Assembly (NCBI RefSeq): GCF_019083965.1
Contig: NZ_JAHRCY010000044.1
Span: 1-33,336 of the forward strand
Reading direction: 5' to 3'
DNA length: 33,336 bases
Origin: Catellatospora tritici
GTDB taxonomy: Bacteria > Actinomycetota > Actinomycetes > Mycobacteriales > Micromonosporaceae
Shown: in pieces, positions 22,430-28,712 of the stretch
Layout of the letters: each line of letters starts with the position of its first letter
Position numbering within the stretch: the first letter of the stretch is position 1
Notes under the pieces: model-generated
What the model saw: only the letters and a program-made list of their open reading frames with translations
Told to the model about the DNA's origin: nothing
Databases searched by the model: none
Translations under genes and position numbers: made by a program

Positions 22430-23652
22430 TGCCCCACCCCCGTGATGACCATCAGCGGTACCGCGGCGACGGCCGCGATGATGATGAGGACCAGGTAGAT
22501 CAGGCCCAGCGCGTTGGCGAACCGGCCGTTGACGTGCTCGCCGAGGTAGTCGCGGTCGTTGGCGACGATCAGGATCGGCAGGTACGTCAGGGGCAGCGCC
22601 AGAGCGCTGAAGACGAGGGAGTACTCGGTGATCTGGACGGGGTCGGCCTTGGTCAGCAGCCCGGCGACCCCGATGAGGATGCTGACGATCATCACGGTGT
22701 GGAACCGGGCCGCCTGCCGGGGCGCGACCAACTTGCCCCACTGCCAGCCGAAGTACTGCGCCACCGTGTACCCGGCCGACAGACCGGTCTCCAGCGCCGC
22801 GCCGAACGTCGCGGCGAAGAACCCCAGGATCACCACGATCAGTCCGACCTTGCCCAGGGCCAACGCCACGGGCAGCGCGGTCTGCCCGAGGCTGTCCACG
22901 GTCGCCCCCTGCGGCAGGTACACCAACGCGGCACTGCCCATGATCGCCAGTGAGAGAAGCCCGCCGAGCGGGAACCCGGCGAACACGTTCAGCCGCTCGG
23001 TGACCAGATCCTGACGGGTCCACTTCTCCTCCACCCCACCGGAGGAGAAGAAGAACACCTCATACGGGGTCATCGCCGCGGCGAACAACGCCACCGCGAA
23101 GAACCCGTAGGTCGCCCAGCTCTCCCCCGGCGGCGGGCCGGCGGTCAGCTCGGCACGCGTCGCCGCCCAGTCAGGGCCCAGCTGCAGGAACGTCACCACG
23201 AACACCACCAGGGCCAGTCCGAGCAGCCCGAAGATCCGTTCCATGGTCTCGAACCTGACCCGCCACAACACCCACCACACCGCCAGCGCCACAAGCGGTA
23301 CCCACCACAGGTAACCGATCCCGCTGGCCAGCTCGACGGCGAGGGCCACGCCACCGATCTCGGCGCACAGGGTCAGCAGCGTGACCAGGTATGACCCGGC
23401 CAGGTTCAGCAGCGCGATGCGGGGGCCGAGCCGTTCTCGGACGAGGTCGAAAACGGCCCGGCCGCTGAACGCCGCGACCCGGCCGCACATCTCGGCGTAC
23501 ACGCAGATGCCGACCACGCCGACCAGCACCACCCAGGCCAGGCGCATCCCAAACCGGGCACCGGCCTCGGAGTTGGCGACCAGGTCCCCGATGTCGACGA
23601 ACCCGCCGATCGCGGTGAGGATGCCCAGGGTGACGGCGAGCAGCTTCTTCAC
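22426..23652 (-). CDS. atypical Nramp-family metal-ion transporter
   Basis: 408 residues with about eleven membrane segments. GTG 23652 overlaps the previous gene's stop (GTGA). Nramp features: first helix TAIGGFVDIGDLVAN, where canonical DPGN is DIGD; sixth-helix region FAAAMTPYEVFFFSS, where canonical MPH is TPY; and conserved helical packing motifs with GAALETGLSAGY. Canonical manganese/iron transporters need Asp, Asn and Met at these spots. The loss of Met and change of Asn suggest another substrate, as in Nramp-related magnesium or aluminium transporters. It is encoded between a membrane-anchored protein and two PRC-barrel-type proteins. Confidence 0.85.
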   Translation of the reverse strand: MKKLLAVTLGILTAIGGFVDIGDLVANSEAGARFGMRLAWVVLVGVVGICVYAEMCGRVAAFSGRAVFDLVRERLGPRIALLNLAGSYLVTLLTLCAEIGGVALAVELASGIGYLWWVPLVALAVWWVLWRVRFETMERIFGLLGLALVVFVVTFLQLGPDWAATRAELTAGPPPGESWATYGFFAVALFAAAMTPYEVFFFSSGGVEEKWTRQDLVTERLNVFAGFPLGGLLSLAIMGSAALVYLPQGATVDSLGQTALPVALALGKVGLIVVILGFFAATFGAALETGLSAGYTVAQYFGWQWGKLVAPRQAARFHTVMIVSILIGVAGLLTKADPVQITEYSLVFSALALPLTYLPILIVANDRDYLGEHVNGRFANALGLIYLVLIIIAAVAAVPLMVITGVGQ

Positions 23653-24113
23653 CGGTGCCGCTCCACGAAGGCGCGCAGCGCGTCGGCGTCGGCGGCCAGT
23701 TCGGGCAGGGCCTGCCGCACACCGGTGTCGTCGCCGCGGTCGACGGCGTCGGTGGTGGCGCTGATGAGCCGGTTGGCGCGGGCGATCAGGCCGCCGGCTT
23801 CATCGCGCAGCCCTGCGGATGCCGCGTCCGGTGGCTGCAGCCCGGTCAGCGACGCCTGGGCCTTGCTGGTGGCGGCCAGCGCGCCGCCGAGGACCTGGCC
23901 GAGGTAGGGCGGCAGGGTCTTGCCGTGCAGGTGGGCGTCGGCGGCGAGCTGGGTGGTGACGACCGCTGACAGGCTGTCCTGGGCGGCGGCCACCGTGCCG
24001 TCGCGGTAGCGCTGCGCGGTGACCGGCTGCGTGCTGTGCAGGGCCGCCCCCAGCCAGGCGGCGGCTGCGAGCACGGCCAGCACCCGCGCCACCCGCCGGA
24101 ACGTACGGGCCAT
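23649..24113 (-). CDS. membrane-anchored extracytoplasmic helical protein
   Basis: 154 residues from ATG 24113, with an excellent GGAGGT ribosome site six bases upstream. N-terminal anchor or signal RRVARVLAVLAAAAWLGAAL, then a soluble region of long helices rich in Ala, Leu and Asp (AAAQDSLSAVVTTQLAADAH, LGQVLGGALAATSKAQ, RANRLISATTDAVDRGDDTG). No Cys lipobox and no enzymatic motif. It is the first gene of the operon and overlaps the transporter start by four bases, so it probably works with the transporter outside the membrane. Confidence 0.75.
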   Translation of the reverse strand: MARTFRRVARVLAVLAAAAWLGAALHSTQPVTAQRYRDGTVAAAQDSLSAVVTTQLAADAHLHGKTLPPYLGQVLGGALAATSKAQASLTGLQPPDAASAGLRDEAGGLIARANRLISATTDAVDRGDDTGVRQALPELAADADALRAFVERHR

Positions 24114-24515
24114 GAGCCACCTCCAGCGTTGCCCCGGCCGGCGCGTTAGGTGCGCCTTCGTACGGCATACCTCATATCCGACCGGCGGCGCTGGGAAACG
24201 TCGCTTCTCCGCAGCAACACCAGTACCTGCGCATACCGCACGCGGTACGGGCCGGGTACCCGTCGCTCGACCTAATCGACCGAAGTCGATCGTCTGGGCG
24301 TCACCGACTCGCCACCCACCGGGCACCGCTGACCGTCGCGAACGCCATGTACGAGACGCTCCAGCAGAGAAGACGGATGGATGCGCGACGGTCCTGCTGC
24401 ACCCCGCGCAGCCACGCTGATCGGCTCTTGGCGCCGTCGGACTTCCGCGGGGAGGCGACATTTGGTTTAGAAGAATCCTGTGCCGGGTAGCGGGCGGCAA
24501 CGCAAGGAGCCGTTC
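24114..24515. promoter_or_regulatory. divergent intergenic region with possible metal-regulator site
   Basis: This 400-base gap precedes the Nramp operon (minus) and a small gene (plus). TTAGGTGCGCCT at 24146-24157 resembles the left half of DtxR/IdeR/MntR boxes (TTAGGTTAGGCT), and ATACCT follows at 24167-24172; the match of the right half is poor. Exact small palindromes are TACCGC-AC-GCGGTA (24234-24247) and ATCGAC-CGAA-GTCGAT (24275-24290). No gene is evident. Confidence 0.3.
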
Positions 24516-24806
24516 ATGAACCACGAGCACCACGCTCGGCAGCAACCCCCTGACACAGGTGACCTCGAACCCGACACATTGCACGACGCCGACTTCAGAG
24601 AACTACGGGGCAGATCCCGCCGGCTCATCGCAGACCTCTCCCGGCTGTCGAATCAACTCGCCGATCTGCAAGACGCGATCACAGACCGACCCGATATCCG
24701 CGCTCCTGCCGAGACGGAACGGCCGGGCCAAAGGCTCGAACCCACGGATCTCGAGCTACGGCAGACCATGGCCAGACCGTCCGACGACCTCGAGGCTCAG
24801 CCGTAA
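24516..24806 (+). CDS. small hydrophilic protein with coiled-coil helix
   Basis: 96 residues from ATG 24516, preceded by AAGGAG. Very polar: MNHEHHARQQPPDTGD, then a helix REL..RSRRLIADLSRLSNQ / LADLQDAITDRP of coiled-coil type, then an acidic, Pro-rich tail. No family is recognised. The ribosome site and codon use support a real gene. It is divergent from the Nramp operon. Confidence 0.6.
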   Translation: MNHEHHARQQPPDTGDLEPDTLHDADFRELRGRSRRLIADLSRLSNQLADLQDAITDRPDIRAPAETERPGQRLEPTDLELRQTMARPSDDLEAQP

Positions 24807-24848
24807 GCGTCACGTAATGGCGCTACACATGGGATCGACCGTATGTAG

Positions 24849-25007
24849 ATGCCTTTGTCGATCCGGTGGCCGCATATCCCCTGGTGTGATCCGCAGGTGC
24901 GCAAGGCCATGAGTCGGGCCGCCCTACGTGAACTGGGCGGGCGGATGGAAGCGGCCAAGGCCGACGCGCCCGCCGATACGCTTCGGTTGAGCAGTGCCAA
25001 GTCGTGA
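24849..25007 (+). CDS. small open frame beside IS110 remnant
   Basis: ATG 24849 to TGA 25005-25007, 52 residues: MPLSIRWPHIPWCDPQVRKA, MSRAALRELGGRMEAAKADA, PADTLRLSSAKS. The helical second half is protein-like. No good ribosome site. It stops exactly where the antisense IS110 remnant begins, so it may be the tail of a gene whose neighbour was disrupted. Function unknown. Confidence 0.35.
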   Translation: MPLSIRWPHIPWCDPQVRKAMSRAALRELGGRMEAAKADAPADTLRLSSAKS

Positions 25008-25385
25008 GCACGCCACCCCGCCGCCAGGCGCCGCCGACGGCAAGCGGCGGTCAGGTGGCGGACGAGTATTGGCGGCGGCGTCGATGACGTCGTTCTTCCG
25101 GCGTCCACCGCGAGACAGTTCCCGGACCCGCCGCGTTGCGGTCGCCGGCACGTCAACGACGGTCTCGCCCCAAGCGAGCAGCCACTGCGCCAAGTGCCGT
25201 CCCAGTCCTCGCGCGTTCTCCACAGCCCACGTCCGCTGCGGCCACTGCCTGGCCCAGGCCAGCAGTCGCCGGTACTCATCAAGGTTCGCCTCGATCGTGA
25301 CGCTGCCCAGTTGCTGCTGCGTCGTGCGCTGTATCGCTGCCGCCGTGTGCTGCCGCTTATGCGGGTCAACACCGATCACCACCAT
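25008..25385 (-). pseudogene. IS110-family transposase N-terminal half
   Basis: From ATG 25385 (GGAG just upstream) it reads MVVIGVDPHKRQHTAAAI (first Asp of the DEDD RuvC-like site), a conserved TWAVENARGLGRHLAQWLLA (Glu), and RRKNDVIDAAA (Asp-Asp pair). This is the catalytic DEDD domain of IS110 transposases. Directly after DVIDAAA the frame turns into Arg/Pro-rich sequence with no similarity, and the transposase_20 domain with the catalytic Ser is absent. It is truncated and inactive. A separate IS110 C-terminal piece lies at 28509-28653 on the other strand. Confidence 0.75.
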
Positions 25386-25727
25386 ATGCTCCGACGTCCT
25401 TTCACCGGCGTGATGAGTGAGAACGTCGCGGCCGGCAGGCCGACTTACGGATGATCTACCACGCCTCTGTAGAGCCAGGCAACGACGCGGTGCCCGGCCG
25501 GGGCGCATACCCCACCAGAGCCAGCCCTCACGGGCGGCAGCCAAAACTCGAGCCACCCCGGCCAGGCACCTTCGGACTGCTCAACGCCGATGCCTCGACT
25601 GCAGCAACCGATACCGTCTATACAAGTCGGCCAAAACCCGCTCCTCGAAACATCACCGCAGGTCACAGCCACATCCGCGGTCGGGCCAGAGATCACGCCA
25701 GCAGCTTCTGGCACCTATCATCGCCCG
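25386..25727. other. intergenic stretch, no gene recognised
   Basis: About 340 bases between the IS110 remnant and the next gene. Antisense frames exist but show no motif. TATCAT at about 25716 lies six or seven bases before the ATG at 25728 and could be the -10 box of a leaderless transcript. Confidence 0.35.
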
Positions 25728-26123
25728 ATGGCCCACCGACCATCGGACTACTGGCGACAGTGCGTCGCTGACGACAACGCCCGCGTCGCGTCCGGCGAAC
25801 GCGACCGGGCCTACGCCGCCGAGCTCTTCCCGGAAGCGCTGCTCACCGACACCCACATCGCGTTGTCCGCGTTCGAAGCAGACCTCCGCTGGCTCGACCC
25901 GACCTCAGCCGACGACGTCTTCACGATCATCGAACGAATCGTACTCGACCTCAACCGGGTCAACGCCGCCCACGGCGGCGCCGCATACGAAACCGATGAA
26001 CGAGAACGACTCTGCGGCTACATCGAGGCCACACTCCACGAAGCCGGCGTCGATCTCGACGCCGTCGCACAGACCCGACGCCTCACCCGCCACGAGATCA
26101 CCAACGAATGGCGCAACTGGTAA
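25728..26123 (+). CDS. hypothetical acidic protein
   Basis: 131 residues from ATG 25728, the start best matched to protein-like composition; the open frame extends to 25590 but that part is low-complexity. Sequence is helical and acidic: MAHRPSDYWRQCVADDNARV, then FEADLRWLDPTSADDVFTII and YIEATLHEAGVDLD. No ribosome site is evident, but a TATCAT box just upstream would fit leaderless expression. No family is recognised; size and charge are compatible with a small immunity or antitoxin-like protein, without direct evidence. Confidence 0.55.
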   Translation: MAHRPSDYWRQCVADDNARVASGERDRAYAAELFPEALLTDTHIALSAFEADLRWLDPTSADDVFTIIERIVLDLNRVNAAHGGAAYETDERERLCGYIEATLHEAGVDLDAVAQTRRLTRHEITNEWRNW

Positions 26124-26190
26124 CCAGCCGCCCGGGGCCAAAACTCGGTTCTGGCACAGTCTCCGTGAATGATCTTGAGGGTGCGGCACT

Positions 26191-26589
26191 CTAGGTCTGA
26201 CGGATGGCCTTCCGGCGGGCACGGACGTAGTCCGTGTAGTCCTCGCCAGCCACGGCGTAGTTGACCCAGCGAGCGGGTGTGGCGGTGGTAAGCCTCTCGG
26301 CTAGCTGAATCGCTTCTTCCTCATCGGTACTGTGGCCGAGTTCGCGGCCCTCACCGACGTACTGCTCGTCCGCGGGGTCCAGCGAGAGTAACTCGGCGAT
26401 GTCGCCGGCATGGTCATCATCGGGGTCCTGCACGGTATGAAGCGAGACGCGGTAGCTGCCGTTCACGGGAGTGACTGCCACCCACCTAATGGCTGGTACA
26501 CCACCTACTGTGGTGCCGCCCAGAAACTGTTCGATGCCCTTGCCTCGTCGCAGGGCACCGATGGCGAAGTGCCTCGTCAGGTACCGCAT
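26191..26589 (-). CDS. hypothetical protein, possible immunity-type
   Basis: 132 residues from ATG 26589, with AGGATCG upstream. Begins MRYLTRHFAIGALRRGKGIE, then a beta-rich core AIRWVAVTPVNGSYRVSLHT and an acidic centre HAGDIAELLSLDPADEQYVG. The C-terminus is basic. There is no signal peptide or membrane segment. The family is not recognised. It lies between a hypothetical gene and the ISL3 remnant and is convergent with the gene at 25728. Confidence 0.6.
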   Translation of the reverse strand: MRYLTRHFAIGALRRGKGIEQFLGGTTVGGVPAIRWVAVTPVNGSYRVSLHTVQDPDDDHAGDIAELLSLDPADEQYVGEGRELGHSTDEEEAIQLAERLTTATPARWVNYAVAGEDYTDYVRARRKAIRQT

Positions 26590-26598
26590 CCGGCGATC

Positions 26599-27691
26599 CT
26601 ACTGTTGCGTGGTTGTCCGCCATTCTCGATCGGCAAGCAGAACGCGCTTTCGCAGGAGGTCAAAGTTCGCGCGACCGTGCATCTGTCGCTTGATCATCTT
26701 GATGCGGTTGACGTTGCCTTCGACCGGGCCGGAGTTCCAGGGCAGTGTCAGTCCCGCGGTGACCGCGCCGAGGTCGGCGATGAGCCCTTGGGCGAAGTGG
26801 CTTATGCCGACCAGGCCCGAGTCGACCGCGTTGGCGATCCAGTCGGGGAGCTGGTGGCCCGTGCTGTTGGCCAGCATCGCGGCGAACGAATGGACCAATT
26901 GGCTGGCGGCGGCCAGTTCGGGACAGCGGTCCAGCAGCGCGGTCACCTTGTCGGTGTCAGCGCTGGTGAGGTTGTCGGGGTGTCGGCAAATCCAGCCGGT
27001 GACCTGCCGGACGGTGGTGGTGTCGCTGGCAGCGGTGGACGGGTGGCGGCGGGCTGGCTGGCCAGGAACGCCCGCACAAGGGCGTAGCTTCCGGTGAAGC
27101 CGAGGTCGACGATCTCCCGCTAGAGAGTGCTGCTTATGCCGTGTCGGGGTGTCCACCGCGACAGCAGGTGGGCTTTGCACGGGTCGAGGAGACTGGGTCG
27201 CTGCCGGCGGTGGCCGACGACCATCTCCTGCCAAGTGGCGGCGCGGGCGTAGCGCTGCACGGTGTGTCGCCCCCAGCCGAGGTGCCGGGCGATCTCACGG
27301 ATGCCATAACCTCGGCCGAGAAGATCATGGACGACGGCGTGTTGTTCCTGGCGGCGTTGCGCCATCCGCCCGGTGGGCTCGACAAGATCGGCCGCAGGTG
27401 CCCCATCGGCTGGCGTCGTGGGTGCTGTGAGGCAGGTCTTGTGCTGGGCGACGCACCGTTCGACGGCGGAGGCGAGGTTCTGCCACAGGTGGAACCGGTC
27501 GGCGACCTGGACGGCGTCGGGCGCGCCGGTGCGGGCGCCGTCGACGTAGGAGCTGGACCGGTCGCGGCAGATCACCTCAGCACCGGGCGCGCGGCCAGCC
27601 ACGTTGCCAACGCCGTCGCATCGCGGCCGGTGACGAGGTCGACGACCTGCCGGGTCTGGCAGTCGATGAGCACGGTGCCGTAGTGGTGACG
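26599..27691 (-). pseudogene. ISL3-family transposase, broken by frameshifts, a stop and an IS6 insertion
   Basis: Reading the minus strand from 27691: YGTVLIDCQTRQVVDL, frameshift near 27577, GAEVICRDRSSSYVDG (DDE Asp region), QVADRFHLWQNLASAVERCV (ISL3 hallmark), an HTH-like GYGIREIARHLGWGRHTVQR, then HGISSTL with an in-frame TAG at 27120-27122. It continues REIVDLGFTGSYALVRAFLA, then another frameshift into VRQVTGWICRHPDN and a well-kept C-terminus GHQLPDWIANAVDSGLVGIS with SGPVEGNVNRIKMIKRQMHG (catalytic Glu). The N-terminal third is missing because an IS6-type element starts at 27692. It is clearly inactive. The internal fragment at 3439 is a relative. Confidence 0.8.
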
Positions 27692-28508
27692 GGGCTGTTG
27701 CGTTTAGCGTTGGCATGATCGTGGGCACACACGAGCAGTGAAGTCCTCGCCCCGTTCGCGTTCGTGGCTACCTGCGAAGTCGGCGTTCGCCGGGTTCCGG
27801 TTCCCGCCGAAGGTGATCGTGGTCGCCGTGCGGTGGTACCTGCGCTACGGCCTGTCCTACCGCGATATCGAGGAGCTGCTGGTCGAGTGGGGCGTCGAGG
27901 TCTATCATGTCACGGTGTTCCGCTGGGTGCAGCGGTTCACCCCACTGCTGGCCGACGCCGCGCGGGCCTGCCGGCACTCGCCGGGTGACCGCTGGTTCGT
28001 CGACGAGACCTATGTAAAGGTCGGCGGCGTGTGGCGGTACGTGTACCGGGCGGTCGACCAGCACGGGCAGGTCATCGACGTACTCGTGTCCACCCGCCGT
28101 GACGCCTGCGCGGCCCGCAGCTTCTTCGGCAGGGCGCTGTCGAGGTTCGAGGCCCCGACCGAGGTGGTCACCGACGCTGCCGCGGTCTACCCCGCCGTAC
28201 TGGATGACCTCGTCCTAAAGGCGTGCATCACGTCGAGTAGTACGCGAACAACCGGATCGAGGCTGATCACAGCCAGCTCAAACACCGGTTGAGACCGATG
28301 CGCGGGCTACACACCGACAAGACAGCGCAAGTGATCATCACCGGACACGCGTTCATGCAGAACCTACGCCGCGGACACTACGAACTCGCCACCGACGTCC
28401 CGCCCACCCGGCGAGTCGCCGCAGCGTTCGCCGAACTCGCCACGGCGATCTGACCGAAGTAGCAACCAAGATCTACCGTGCCCGGCGATCCGATAACGCA
28501 ACAGCGCC
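27692..28508 (+). mobile_element. IS6-family insertion sequence (817 bp)
   Basis: Left end GGGGCTGTTGCGTT (27692) and right end AACGCAACAGCGCC (to 28508) form the terminal inverted repeat GG(G/C)GCTGTTGCGTT. IS6 elements are about 800 bp with such ends. The element contains one broken transposase. The left flank interrupts the ISL3 remnant and the right flank meets an IS110 tail. The 8-bp flanks GTGGTGAC and CCGCGCCT differ, so no target duplication remains, as expected after recombination. Confidence 0.75.
27738..28453 (+). pseudogene. IS6-family transposase with frameshift and nonsense codon
   Basis: The first frame (27738-28292) gives FAGFRFPPKVIVVAVRWYLR, SYRDIEELLVEWGVEVYHVT (HTH), WFVDETYVKVGGVWRYVYRA (first Asp) and VVTDAAAVYPAVLDD (second Asp). 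Near 28220 the frame shifts: the next frame reads VHHVE, a TAG where Gln (HVEQY) is expected, then YANNRIEADHSQLKHRLRP (catalytic Glu) and MRGLHTDKTAQVIITGHAFM to TGA 28451-28453. The DDE triad is present in sequence but cannot be translated as one chain. It is therefore inactive, although its ends may still be recognised by a related transposase. Confidence 0.8.
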
Positions 28509-28653
28509 CCGCGCCTACATCACCCGCCGCCTCAACGAAGGCAAGACCCTCCGCGAAACCAAGCGATGCCTCAAAAGGATCTTCGCCCGCAAGATCTATC
28601 GCCTGCTCGAAAACGCTCCCCGACAACTGCCTCAGACCCTTGACGAGACATAG
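28509..28653 (+). pseudogene. IS110-family transposase C-terminal tail
   Basis: Open frame RAYITRRLNEGKTLRETKRC, then LKRIFARKIYRLL and a short tail to TAG 28651-28653. The pattern (R/A)xYxxRRxxEGKxxxExxRCLKRxxAR is characteristic of the C-terminal end of IS110-group transposases in actinobacteria. It has no start; the IS6-type element lies directly upstream. A small hairpin (GCGCCG-TG-CGGCGC, 28673-28686) follows, between this tail and the TIR gene stop. Confidence 0.65.
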
Positions 28654-28712
28654 CAGCGTCATAGGGGCATCAGCGCCGTGCGGCGCGCTCGGTTGCCGGA
28701 CCTACGCGCCGC

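Noticed and set aside
27684..28516. 8-bp target duplication around the IS6-type element
   Set aside because: The flanking octamers GTGGTGAC and CCGCGCCT do not match.
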